Below, piece after piece: positions 1 through 8,088 of a DNA stretch of 64,000 bases. The stretch is from Cytophagales bacterium (GTDB lineage: Bacteria > Bacteroidota > Bacteroidia > Cytophagales > Cyclobacteriaceae), in the NCBI GenBank assembly GCA_013298505.1, contig JAAFHY010000004.1:38421-102420 (forward strand), given 5' to 3'. Position 1 is the stretch's first letter; every line of letters starts with the position of its first letter. Under the pieces are notes generated by a model. That model was not told where the DNA came from. It saw only the letters and a program-made list of their open reading frames with translations, and made no database searches. The translations under genes and the position numbers were made by a program.

Positions 1-354
1 TTAGATGCCTACAACGCAAATCCCAGCTCCATGCAAGCCGCGATTGAAAGTTTAGCAGCTCAAAAAGCATCTAAGAAAATAGCCATTGTGGGCGATATGT
101 TTGAATTGGAAGAAGACGCTGAAAAAGAACATTGGCAATTGGGCAAACTGCTCAACGAAAAAAAATTTGATCAGGTTTATTTGTGTGGCAAACTGATAAA
201 GGCGGCACTTCAAGAAATGCCAACTGCATATTATTTTGAAACGAGGGATTTACTTTTAGAGCACCTTAAGGCCAATCCTATACAAAATGCAACCATCTTA
301 ATTAAAGCTTCTAGGGGCATGGGGCTAGAAGTATGCGCAGAGGTAATTAGCTGA
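1..354 (+). CDS. murF: MurF, UDP-MurNAc-tripeptide--D-Ala-D-Ala ligase (3' part)
   Basis: This is the C-terminal end of the ligase that adds D-Ala-D-Ala to the UDP-MurNAc tripeptide, the last cytoplasmic step of peptidoglycan precursor synthesis. The reading frame is open from base 1 and begins DAYNANPSSM, the MurF signature, so the ORF-track start at base 31 is internal. The 117 visible residues cover the C-terminal Mur ligase domain (KIAIVGDMFELE near the front, ILIKASRGMGLE at the end). The family is usually 430-450 residues, so about three quarters of the gene lies before the window. Identification is firm because the motif is diagnostic. Confidence 0.93.
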   Translation, partial: LDAYNANPSSMQAAIESLAAQKASKKIAIVGDMFELEEDAEKEHWQLGKLLNEKKFDQVYLCGKLIKAALQEMPTAYYFETRDLLLEHLKANPIQNATILIKASRGMGLEVCAEVIS

Positions 355-459
355 TTGTAAAAGTAGAAATTGATTATCTTAGTCTATTATTTCTATCAAA
401 TTTGGTACTTTGCAAGTGTCTTTCACGTTAGGTAAACACCAATTATTAAAGCTGTGAGT

Positions 460-960
460 ATGAAAATTATAATTGCCTTATCAGGCTTACTTTTTTTGGC
501 AGGATGCCAGAAAAACGAAGTGGTTTCTGAGTTTACAGGCACGCAAGCTACTTATGCATTGGTGGCTGGCTCTGCATACAATATAAGCGGAACGGCCACC
601 TTTAAAGAGCGCAAAGATGGCACAAGCACCGTTTTGATTTCGCTAACGGGCACTGATGGCAATGCCCAATTTCCCGTTCACTTGCATTTGGGCGATTTGA
701 GTGTAGCCGATGCCGATGTTGCCCTCTTACTATCTCCGGTCGTAGCAGTAAATGGAAAGAGCGAAACAATCGTATCTCAATTGGCGAACGAAACCAAAAT
801 CACCTATAAAGAACTAATTCAACTGGCAGCCTGTGTTAAAATCCATTTAGCAGAGTCGGGTGCGGGCCGCTCGGTAATTTTGGCGGCTGGTAATATAGGC
901 GCAAGTAGTACAAACTTGGCGAGTGGCCGATTGGGCATAGGGCTTTGTAAATCAAATTGA
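460..960 (+). CDS. Small lipoprotein, possibly CHRD-like
   Basis: A 166-residue predicted lipoprotein: MKIIIALSGLLFLAGC is a short signal peptide with lipobox LAGC and the lipidated cysteine at 16. I start it at the ATG at 460, because the track start is a GTG at 454 that adds only two residues before the signal. The mature part is small-residue rich, with FPVHLHLGDLSVADAD in the middle and a conserved-looking AACVKIHLAE later. The histidine-glycine pattern resembles CHRD-type extracellular domains, but this is a weak match. It stands alone between murF and a DUF2461 gene and ends 10 bases before the next start, so co-transcription with that gene is likely. Function unknown. Confidence 0.75.
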   Translation: MKIIIALSGLLFLAGCQKNEVVSEFTGTQATYALVAGSAYNISGTATFKERKDGTSTVLISLTGTDGNAQFPVHLHLGDLSVADADVALLLSPVVAVNGKSETIVSQLANETKITYKELIQLAACVKIHLAESGAGRSVILAAGNIGASSTNLASGRLGIGLCKSN

Positions 961-970
961 TTGTAAGGCA

Positions 971-1639
971 ATGACAGAACTTACTGGAGTGCTGGCTTTT
1001 TTAAAATCGCTGGCGCGTAACAACAACCGCGATTGGTTTGAAAAAAACAAAAGCAAATACGTAGTCGCCAAAACCGAGTTTGAAGATTTTCTTGCAGCCT
1101 TTCACGGTAAACTCATTTTGTTTGAAGAAAAATTGGCATCGTTGAATCCGCGAAAGCAAGGTTTTAGAATTTATAGAGACGTGCGCTTCAGCAAGGACAA
1201 AAGCCCCTACAAAGTAAACATGGGCGCGGGGTTTTCGGCAAATGGAAAAATGGATCAAGAGCCAGGCTACTACGTGCACATACAACCCAATAACCAGAGT
1301 TTTGTAGCAGGTGGATTTTACATGCCCGATGCGCCTAATTTGGCCAAGATCAGACAAGAGATTGATTACAATTCTGTTTCGTTCGGCAAAATCTTAGCCG
1401 ACAAAAAATTCAAGAAAGCTTTCCCGAAAGGATTGGATTCTTTCGACCGACTAAAAACAGCACCGAAAGGTTTTGAAAAAGATCATCCGCACTTAGACTG
1501 GCTTAAGAACAAAAGTTTTGTGGTGTCTCATCCGTTTACGGATAAAGAAGTAGCCGATAAAAAATTTGCACATAAGGTTGCGGAAGTGTGCAAAACCATG
1601 AAGCCGCTCAATGATTTTTTACTGCACGCAGTTGCGTGA
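971..1639 (+). CDS. DUF2461 family protein
   Basis: This 222-residue protein belongs to the DUF2461/TIGR02453 family, recognised from RIYRDVRFSKDKSPYK and GGFYMPDAPNLAKIR, both typical of the family. No signal peptide or membrane segment is visible, so it is probably cytoplasmic. The length equals that of the usual family member. Biochemical function of the family is not established. It starts 10 bases after the lipoprotein stop and is the last ordinary gene before the restriction-modification pair. Confidence 0.88.
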   Translation: MTELTGVLAFLKSLARNNNRDWFEKNKSKYVVAKTEFEDFLAAFHGKLILFEEKLASLNPRKQGFRIYRDVRFSKDKSPYKVNMGAGFSANGKMDQEPGYYVHIQPNNQSFVAGGFYMPDAPNLAKIRQEIDYNSVSFGKILADKKFKKAFPKGLDSFDRLKTAPKGFEKDHPHLDWLKNKSFVVSHPFTDKEVADKKFAHKVAEVCKTMKPLNDFLLHAVA

Positions 1640-1693
1640 TTGGATTTAGACATAAAGGCACTGATTTTACAACTCAACTTTTGACAGAATTGA

Positions 1694-2458
1694 ATGAAAA
1701 ATAAATATGTAAACTTTGTTTCGGACGACCACTTATTGGACTGCATTGGCAATCTACATAAGGGTTATTTGAAGGCAAAGAACAACATCACCAAGAAGAA
1801 TTTTTATACCAACAAGGTTGACACAATAAAATTGACTTTTGATGCAAAATTCAACCACATAGACGAAGAAAGTCTTATCCAGTCAGAGATTTTGAGGCAG
1901 ATTGATAAGTCAATCAACAATTCAATTGGAACTTTTCACGAACAAGTTTTAGGCGGCATCAAAGGTTATGAAGCAGGAAATCTTAGCGGTTACGACATTA
2001 AAACCAAAGACAACACTTTGTTTGCCGACATCAAGAACAAACACAATACAATGAACAGTAGTGCAGCCGAAGCACTATTTCAAAAGTTAGCACGATACGC
2101 TAACGACTACAAAAAAGCAAAATGTTATTGGGTTCAGATTTTAGCCAAAGGAAGTTTTTGTGAGTTGTGGAGTGGCGACATTAACGGAAAAGAATACAGC
2201 CACAGTAGGGTTTACAAAATTTCGGGCGACCAGTTTTACGCCTTGATTTCAGGACAACACGATGCACTATTTCAACTTTACAAATTGCTACCAGTTGCTA
2301 TTAAAGATTATTTAAAATCAGCCGACAAAAGCGAAGCTATCGCAGAAAACTCTGCATTGGACGAACTAAAAGTAGGAACTAAGAAAAGTAAGCGAAGTAT
2401 ATTGGATCAAATCACTTTTGAAAATTACAGCTACTATTTGGGCTTTGATAAATTGTAA
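1694..2458 (+). CDS. Type II restriction endonuclease, Eco47II/Sau96I family
   Basis: A 254-residue endonuclease of the Eco47II type, expected to cut GGNCC or GGWCC sites; the exact specificity cannot be read from sequence. The core contains GYDIKTKDNTLFADIKNKHN, which fits a PD-(D/E)xK-like active site with the acidic residue followed by DIKNKHNTMNSS, characteristic of this family. It is cytoplasmic with no signal peptide. The partner methyltransferase lies on the opposite strand and the two genes overlap tail to tail by 25 bases (2434-2458). The pair sits between two unrelated housekeeping genes, which suggests an acquired module. Family assignment is from motif memory and is fairly sure. 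Confidence 0.88.
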   Translation: MKNKYVNFVSDDHLLDCIGNLHKGYLKAKNNITKKNFYTNKVDTIKLTFDAKFNHIDEESLIQSEILRQIDKSINNSIGTFHEQVLGGIKGYEAGNLSGYDIKTKDNTLFADIKNKHNTMNSSAAEALFQKLARYANDYKKAKCYWVQILAKGSFCELWSGDINGKEYSHSRVYKISGDQFYALISGQHDALFQLYKLLPVAIKDYLKSADKSEAIAENSALDELKVGTKKSKRSILDQITFENYSYYLGFDKL

Positions 2459-3672
2459 TAACTGTTCAAAAACTTCACAATAGAATAACCCACCTCGATT
2501 CCCAAATTTACGGGAACTGCGTTCCCGATTTGCTTGTATTGTTGAGCCATTGAACCCTCAAATTTCCAATCATCGGGAAAGGTTTGTATTCGAGCATATT
2601 CACGAACTGTAAACGGGCGGGTCTCATCGGGATGACATCTTTCAGTTTGCTTTTGTGCAGGGCTACAAGTAAGTGTTAAACAAGGTTCATCCCAACCAAT
2701 TCGCCTTGCTATTCCTGTTTTGCCACCGCCAAGATGAAAACTACCACCCATAAATTCTTTCTGAATTTTAAGTGGTAAATCTCTCCAGTAACCTTTTTGC
2801 GGAACTAAATCCAAAACAACTTTTTTGCTTTGAGGGTATTTTGCACCTGTTGACTTGGGAACATTCGTTCCAAACAACTCACCTTTTTTCAAAGCATCTT
2901 TTAAGTTGTAAATTTTCTTATAAGGCTTTGGGTATTCATACTGCAAGTCGATATCTTTTCTGATTCCGACTAAAATTAACCGCTCTCTTTTTTGTGGCAC
3001 TCTAAAATTTATTGCTTTCAATACTTGCACAGGCACAACATGGTAGCCTATCTCATCCAAAATTGAAACCATGCCTTGCAAAGTTTTTCCGTTTTCGTGG
3101 CTCAACAATCCACGGACATTTTCGCCAATACAAATGGGTGGGTTTACTTCTTTGACGACTCTTGCAAACTCATAAAACAAAGTTCCTCTTGCATCCGCAA
3201 GACCTAATTTTTTTCCTGCGTAACTAAACGCTTGACAAGGAAAACCACCCGTAACAACATCAACGCTGTTTTTATATTCTGAAAACTTAAACGCTTTTAT
3301 ATCACCTTCCAACACTTTCCAGTTCGGACGATTGCTTCTCAAAGTTTGACAAGCCCATTTATCAATCTCATTCAAGACAACACATTTCAAACCTGCCTTT
3401 TCCAGGCCAACAGCTAAACCGCCAGCGCCTGCAAACAATTCCAAAACGGTATAGTCGTAGCGTGGCTCAACATAATTTGTTACAGTTTCTTCAGCATCGC
3501 GGCTTAAAAAATCCGCAAACAAAGTTTCAACTTGTTGCCGCTTATAGACACGGTAGTTACTCATGGGTTCGCGGACAGCGGATAGTTTGCCTTCCCTGTC
3601 CCATCGTCTAAGAGTTTCTTTACTTTTGCCTATGAGTTCAGAGGCTTCGGAGAGTGTTAAGTATTCATTCAT
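2434..3672 (-). CDS. DNA cytosine-5 methyltransferase with N-terminal MerR-like helix-turn-helix
   Basis: A 412-residue C5-cytosine methyltransferase that should protect the sites cut by the neighbouring endonuclease. Residues about 1-60 (LTLSEASELIGKSKETLRRW) form a MerR/excisionase-like helix-turn-helix. The catalytic part then shows motif I (LELFAGAGGLAVGLEKAG), motif IV with the catalytic cysteine (GGFPCQAFSYAG), motif VI (ENVRG), motif VIII (PQKRERLILVGIR), and C-terminal motifs IX-X (REYARIQTFPDDW, QIGNAVPVNLG). I use the ATG at 3672; the track start is a TTG two codons earlier. The fused DNA-binding domain may control its own or the nuclease gene's expression, which is an inference. 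Confidence 0.93.
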   Translation of the reverse strand: MNEYLTLSEASELIGKSKETLRRWDREGKLSAVREPMSNYRVYKRQQVETLFADFLSRDAEETVTNYVEPRYDYTVLELFAGAGGLAVGLEKAGLKCVVLNEIDKWACQTLRSNRPNWKVLEGDIKAFKFSEYKNSVDVVTGGFPCQAFSYAGKKLGLADARGTLFYEFARVVKEVNPPICIGENVRGLLSHENGKTLQGMVSILDEIGYHVVPVQVLKAINFRVPQKRERLILVGIRKDIDLQYEYPKPYKKIYNLKDALKKGELFGTNVPKSTGAKYPQSKKVVLDLVPQKGYWRDLPLKIQKEFMGGSFHLGGGKTGIARRIGWDEPCLTLTCSPAQKQTERCHPDETRPFTVREYARIQTFPDDWKFEGSMAQQYKQIGNAVPVNLGIEVGYSIVKFLNSYYNLSKPK

Positions 3673-4002
3673 AACCAAGTTGCTTAACCTTATACAATGG
3701 TTACAAATCTATCACTAAAACTGAAACTAACAACGATTGATATCTCGCGCATAGCTAAATTGGGAGATTATGGAGGAAAATTTTTCCTGATTTGGTTATA
3801 CAATTGGATTATAGTTTATTCAGCAGTGACTAAAATAAATTGATTAAGGGCTAGGGCAAGCCCAGTTTTTTTACGCACGAATTTAAAATCTTTGTTTCCT
3901 GCTGCCTTAGCATCTTGGTGGCAAAATCCCCCAGTTACTTTAAATCTTAGTGCATAATTTGGGTTAAATTGATTTTCTTTGCAGTCCGTTTTCGGGCCAA
4001 CT
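3673..4002. other. 330-bp intergenic region before the amidohydrolase
   Basis: No credible gene is found here. The only track entry, a 70-residue minus-strand ORF reaching into the next gene, has no recognisable features. The segment is AT-rich and separates the methyltransferase start from the amidohydrolase start, so it should hold both promoters; I see no exact TAnnTTTG box. A terminator-like hairpin lies inside it at 3848-3872. Confidence 0.6.
3848..3872 (+). terminator. Terminator-like hairpin with T-run
   Basis: GGGCT pairs with AGCCC across a six-base loop and is followed two bases later by seven T residues, the form of an intrinsic terminator for plus-strand transcription. The stem is only five base pairs. 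There is no plus-strand gene just upstream (the endonuclease ends 1.4 kb before), so it may be a relic or chance. Confidence 0.35.
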
Positions 4003-4827
4003 ATGCAGGACTTAAAAATCACCATCATTCAGTCAGACCTCCATTGGGAAGATATTGGCGCAAATCTGGCCTCTTTCGAGGAAAAAATATGGCGTATTGG
4101 GCAATCTACCGATGTAATTGTGTTGCCCGAAATGTTTACCACGGGCTTTACCATGCGCGCAGGCAGGCTGGCCGAGCACATGAACATGCGCACTTTTAAG
4201 TGGATGCGCCAAATGGCTGACCAAACCGGGGCTTTGATTTTGGGGAGCTTTATTGCCAATGTTCACGATCGTTTTTATAATCGATTACTTTGGATGGAGC
4301 CAGGAGGCAACTTTAAAACCTACGATAAGCGACACCTTTTTAGAATGGCCGAAGAGCAGCAGGTGTATGCCCAAGGAGAAAGTTTGCTTATTGGCCATTG
4401 GAAGGGCTGGAGGATTTGCCCTTTGGTGTGTTATGATTTGCGTTTTCCGGTTTGGAGCCGCAATCGCTGGAATCCATCGCTAAAAAAATTATCGTACGAT
4501 GTACTCGTTTACGTTGCCAATTGGCCGGTAGTCAGGTCTGCCGCATGGGAAACGTTGCTAAGGGCACGGGCAATTGAAAATTTAAGTTATTCAGTTGGGG
4601 TAAACCGTGTTGGTATAGATGGAAACGGCATTGAGTACAATGGACAATCGTCTATTATTGGCCCCAAGGGCGATCAAATATTTTCGGTGGAAGGAGTAGA
4701 GTCGATTAAGACCATTGAATTAAGTGCGAATGCATTGCAAGCCTACCGCGATCGGTTCCCTGCGTTTTTAGATGCCGATGATTTTTCGATTGAAGCCGAG
4801 GCTTTTGAAGAAAGGGAATCGAATTAA
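4003..4827 (+). CDS. Carbon-nitrogen hydrolase, omega-amidase (YafV/Nit2) type
   Basis: A 274-residue cytoplasmic nitrilase-superfamily hydrolase. The catalytic triad is visible: glutamate 43 in LPEMFTTGF, lysine 109 in YDKRHLF and cysteine 143 in VCYDLRFPVW. The FTTGF and CYDLRFPVW patterns point to the omega-amidase branch, which hydrolyses alpha-ketoglutaramate or alpha-ketosuccinamate and also removes damaged deaminated metabolites; substrate is inferred from family. The ATG at 4003 gives MQDLKITIIQSDL, a normal family start; the track start at 3979 is a TTG eight codons upstream. Length matches the family. It stands alone with 108 bases before purH. Confidence 0.9.
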   Translation: MQDLKITIIQSDLHWEDIGANLASFEEKIWRIGQSTDVIVLPEMFTTGFTMRAGRLAEHMNMRTFKWMRQMADQTGALILGSFIANVHDRFYNRLLWMEPGGNFKTYDKRHLFRMAEEQQVYAQGESLLIGHWKGWRICPLVCYDLRFPVWSRNRWNPSLKKLSYDVLVYVANWPVVRSAAWETLLRARAIENLSYSVGVNRVGIDGNGIEYNGQSSIIGPKGDQIFSVEGVESIKTIELSANALQAYRDRFPAFLDADDFSIEAEAFEERESN

Positions 4828-4935
4828 GCAATTTGAAGATTTGAAAATACTTGCTTTACTATTTAGCTCCTAAACTTCTCTCGATATCATCTTCGGAATT
4901 TTCAAATCAACTAATTTTCAAATCGTCTAATTAAT

Positions 4936-6459
4936 ATGCAGAAGAAGATTAACCGCGCACTCATTTCAGTTTTTTATAAAGACAATCTAGAAAGCATTAT
5001 TCATTTTTTAGCAAAAAATAATGTTGAGTTTGTTTCTACTGGTGGCACGCAAGAGTTTATTGAAAAGCTTGGCTACAAGGTTACACCCGTTGAGCAACTA
5101 ACGGGCTACCCTTCTATTTTTGGAGGTCGCGTAAAGACACTTCACCCTGCCGTTTTTGGCGGTATATTGTTTCGCAGAGACGAACCTACCGATCTGACGC
5201 AAGCAAAAGAGTTTAAGATTGCACCACTAGATCTGGTGATCGTAGATTTATATCCATTTGAAGAGACCGTGGCAAAGGGCGGTGGCGAAGAAGAGATCAT
5301 CGAAAAAATAGACATTGGGGGCATATCTCTCATTCGCGCAGCAGCGAAAAATTATAACGATGTATTGATTGTGTCATCGCGCAGTCACTATGCCGAGTTG
5401 CTTTCTTTGTTAGAATCAAAAAATAGCTCAACTGATCTGGCCGATAGAAAGCGATTTGCCGCCAAAGCTTTTGACGTTACCTCGCATTACGATTCGGCCA
5501 TTTTTAATTACTTTAATCAAGAGCAACAACTGCCCAGTTTTAAAAGTAGTTTTCAGGCTGGCGAAGTTTTGCGCTATGGCGAAAACCCGCATCAAAAAGG
5601 AATTTACTATGGCGATTTGAAGGAGGTCTTTGAAAAGCTGAATGGCAAAGAACTTTCGTACAATAATTTGGTAGATGTAGATGCGGCCGTAAATCTGATG
5701 CAAGAGTTTAGCGGGGAAACAGCCTTCGTAATCATTAAGCACACGAACGCCTGCGGAGTAGCCACTGGCAATTCGGTGAAGGAAGCCTACCTTAAAGCGT
5801 TTGCTGCCGATACGCTCTCTGCGTTTGGAGGTGTGTTGGTCACGAATCAACCTATTGACTTGGCAGCTGCCGAAGAAATAAACAAACTCTTCTTCGAAAT
5901 CTTGATCGCGCCAAGCTATGATGCCGCAGCGCTGGAATTACTTCGCTCTAAGAAGAACCGGATATTGTTAAAGCAGCAACGGCCTTTAACCAATACAAAA
6001 CAATTCAAAAATTTATTGAATGGCGTAATCGAACAAGATGTAGATTTTAAAACCGATAATAGCACAGATTTAAAAACGGTAACCAAGTTGGCGCCAACCG
6101 CAGAAGAAGTTGCGGCTTTGTTATTTGCAAGCAAGGTTTGCAAGCACACCAAGTCAAACACCATTATACTGGCAATCGATGGCCAACTAATTTCAAGTGG
6201 TGTAGGGCAAACCAGCCGTGTTGATGCGTTAAAGCAGGCAATTGAAAAAGCGGGCTCGTTTGGGTTTAGTTTGAAAGGAGCAGTAATGGCTTCAGATGCG
6301 TTCTTTCCATTTCCCGATTGTGTAGAGATTGCCTCGCAGCATGGCATTCGGGCGGTGATCCAACCTGGCGGCTCTATCAAAGATCAAGATTCGATTGACT
6401 TTTGCGATCGAAACAATATGGCCATGGTGTTTACCGGATTCAGGCACTTTAAGCATTGA
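4936..6459 (+). CDS. purH: Bifunctional AICAR transformylase/IMP cyclohydrolase
   Basis: A 507-residue enzyme catalysing the last two steps of de novo IMP synthesis: formyl transfer to AICAR and ring closure of FAICAR. The N-terminal MGS-like cyclohydrolase domain (about 1-190) shows STGGTQEFIEKLGYKV and GGRVKTLHPAVFGGIL; the C-terminal transformylase carries RYGENPHQKGIYYG and the KHTNACGVA active-site stretch. Length equals the usual size. purH followed by mreB is an order I associate with Bacteroidota genomes; here a toxin-antitoxin pair separates them. A weak AT-rich inverted repeat (4838-4848 against 4898-4908 and 4914-4924) lies upstream. Confidence 0.97.
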   Translation: MQKKINRALISVFYKDNLESIIHFLAKNNVEFVSTGGTQEFIEKLGYKVTPVEQLTGYPSIFGGRVKTLHPAVFGGILFRRDEPTDLTQAKEFKIAPLDLVIVDLYPFEETVAKGGGEEEIIEKIDIGGISLIRAAAKNYNDVLIVSSRSHYAELLSLLESKNSSTDLADRKRFAAKAFDVTSHYDSAIFNYFNQEQQLPSFKSSFQAGEVLRYGENPHQKGIYYGDLKEVFEKLNGKELSYNNLVDVDAAVNLMQEFSGETAFVIIKHTNACGVATGNSVKEAYLKAFAADTLSAFGGVLVTNQPIDLAAAEEINKLFFEILIAPSYDAAALELLRSKKNRILLKQQRPLTNTKQFKNLLNGVIEQDVDFKTDNSTDLKTVTKLAPTAEEVAALLFASKVCKHTKSNTIILAIDGQLISSGVGQTSRVDALKQAIEKAGSFGFSLKGAVMASDAFFPFPDCVEIASQHGIRAVIQPGGSIKDQDSIDFCDRNNMAMVFTGFRHFKH

Positions 6460-6489
6460 TTTTTAAGTAACTTTGTTAAAATTGACATT

Positions 6490-6666
6490 ATGGTAATTAC
6501 CATTAAAAGAAGCGACTCGAAGAAAATAATTGCAAGGAAGCTGAAAGACTTACCCGAAAAAAAGGGCTTTGAGGCTTTCAAATATCACGGCAAAATAAAA
6601 GTGGAAGGAGACGGACTTGAAATCCAAAAGCAACTAAGAAATGGTTGGAAAGAACGTCTTCGTTGA
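6490..6666 (+). CDS. Putative antitoxin of the VapBC-type pair
   Basis: A 58-residue ORF absent from the supplied track because of its size. It starts with ATG at 6490, contains KRSDSKKIIARKLKDLPEKK and is strongly basic, and ends with TGA at 6664-6666. It overlaps the PIN-domain toxin start by 26 bases, the usual translational coupling of antitoxin and toxin genes. No clear AbrB or Phd fold can be named from sequence alone; the role is inferred from size, charge and position. It is expected to bind and neutralise the adjacent toxin and repress the operon. Confidence 0.7.
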   Translation: MVITIKRSDSKKIIARKLKDLPEKKGFEAFKYHGKIKVEGDGLEIQKQLRNGWKERLR

Positions 6667-7012
6667 TACCAACATAATTATCTATTTGATTGGTGGTTAT
6701 GATGGTGTCGCTGAGTTATTGGCTGGACAAAACCTTCACTTTTCCTTTATCACCGAGATTGAGTTACTTAGCTTTAAGAAACTGATCAAAAGAGATGAGC
6801 AATTGATAAGGCAAATACTCAATGAGGGTTTTGTTTTTCAAAGCGATTCGGAAATAACGTCAATGGCTACTAAACTAAGACTTAATTACGGATTAGAAGT
6901 ACCAGATGCCATTATTGCTGCTTCGGCCATCAGATACGATTTGCCATTGATTTCTGCGGATGCAGGCCTTTCAAAAGTAAGAGAACTTCAATTGATACAA
7001 TATTCCCTTTAA
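6641..7012 (+). CDS. PIN-domain ribonuclease toxin, VapC-like
   Basis: A 123-residue PIN-domain protein, expected to be a Mg-dependent RNase that blocks translation when freed from its antitoxin. The acidic metal-binding residues are in place: aspartate 9 in VFVDTNIIIYL, glutamate 41 in ITEIELLSF, aspartate 89 in VPDAIIAASAI and aspartate 107 in ISADAGL. Length is within the usual VapC size range. The upstream 58-residue ORF overlaps it and is the presumed antitoxin. The pair lies between purH and mreB and ends 47 bases before the mreB start. RNA target unknown. Confidence 0.87.
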   Translation: MVGKNVFVDTNIIIYLIGGYDGVAELLAGQNLHFSFITEIELLSFKKLIKRDEQLIRQILNEGFVFQSDSEITSMATKLRLNYGLEVPDAIIAASAIRYDLPLISADAGLSKVRELQLIQYSL

Positions 7013-7059
7013 TTCATAATTTTCGAATAATTTTAAACGCATAACAGCACTAACCATAA

Positions 7060-8085
7060 ATGGGACTTTTCGACTTTTTTACTCAAGACATTGCCATCGA
7101 CTTAGGCACTGCCAACACCCTTATTATTCACAAAGACAAAGTAGTGGTTGATGAGCCGAGTATTATCGCCATCGATAAAACGACTAACAAGGTGCTGGCC
7201 ATTGGGCGAGAGGCCATGCAGATGCACGAAAAGACCCACGACAATATAAAAACCATACGGCCACTTAAAGAAGGAGTGATTGCCGATTTCCATGCTGCCG
7301 AGATGATGATACGCGGCATGATAAAACTAATCGACACGGGCAAGCGACTTTTTCCACCTTCGCTGCGCATGGTTATCTGTATTCCATCGGCCATTACCGA
7401 AGTAGAGAAACGAGCCGTGCGCGATTCGGCTGAGCATGCCAATGCAAAAGAAGTTTACATGATACACGAGCCCATTGCTGCCGCCATCGGCATCGGCATT
7501 GATATCGAACAGCCCATTGGCAACATGATTGTAGACATTGGTGGAGGTACAACCGACATTGCCGTTATAGCTTTGTCGGGCATTGTGTGCGATCAATCTA
7601 TTCGCATAGCTGGCGATACCTTCAATCGCGACATTCTTGATTACATGCGCAGGCAGCATAACCTGTTGATTGGCGAGCGCTCTGCCGAGCGAGTTAAAAT
7701 TGAAGTAGGATCGGCACTAACCGAACTAGACGATGGCCCTGACGACTACGAAATCAGAGGGCGCGATTTGATGACTGGCATACCCAAGACCATTAAAATT
7801 TCTTATTCAGAAGTAGCCTTCGCCCTCGATAAATCAATATCGAAATTAGAAGAGGCGGTTTTGAAGGCACTGGAACTTTCTCCACCAGAACTTTCAGCAG
7901 ATATTTATGAGCAAGGCATTTACTTAACCGGTGGCGGAGCCATGCTACGCGGATTAGATAAACGCCTGTCGCTAAAAACAAAGCTACCGATACACGTGGC
8001 CGAAGATCCACTTCGTGCCGTGGTACGTGGCACAGGTGCTGCCCTTAAAAATTTAAACCATTACAGAAAAGTATTGATGACCTAA
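7060..8085 (+). CDS. mreB: Rod shape-determining protein MreB
   Basis: A 341-residue actin-like ATPase that forms membrane-bound filaments guiding lateral wall synthesis. Nucleotide-binding motifs are visible: DIAIDLGTANTLI (phosphate 1), MIVDIGGGTTDIAVIA (phosphate 2) and YLTGGGAMLRGLDKRL (adenosine). The N-terminal MGLFDFFTQD is a plausible membrane-attachment segment. It heads a five-gene operon with mreC, mreD, mrdA and rodA; the mreC start lies three bases after the stop. Length is normal. Confidence 0.97.
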   Translation: MGLFDFFTQDIAIDLGTANTLIIHKDKVVVDEPSIIAIDKTTNKVLAIGREAMQMHEKTHDNIKTIRPLKEGVIADFHAAEMMIRGMIKLIDTGKRLFPPSLRMVICIPSAITEVEKRAVRDSAEHANAKEVYMIHEPIAAAIGIGIDIEQPIGNMIVDIGGGTTDIAVIALSGIVCDQSIRIAGDTFNRDILDYMRRQHNLLIGERSAERVKIEVGSALTELDDGPDDYEIRGRDLMTGIPKTIKISYSEVAFALDKSISKLEEAVLKALELSPPELSADIYEQGIYLTGGGAMLRGLDKRLSLKTKLPIHVAEDPLRAVVRGTGAALKNLNHYRKVLMT

Positions 8086-8088
8086 TGA

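Noticed and set aside
3816-4028. 70-residue minus-strand ORF upstream of the amidohydrolase
   Set aside because: Composition and position do not support a gene; it runs into the promoter and start of the amidohydrolase.
4838-4924. Possible riboswitch or attenuator before purH
   Set aside because: Only AT-rich repeats of gatttgaaaat and its complement are seen; no known purine riboswitch core motif was found.
5428-6380. 140- and 154-residue minus-strand ORFs inside purH
   Set aside because: Shadow frames of a well-conserved gene; no features of their own.
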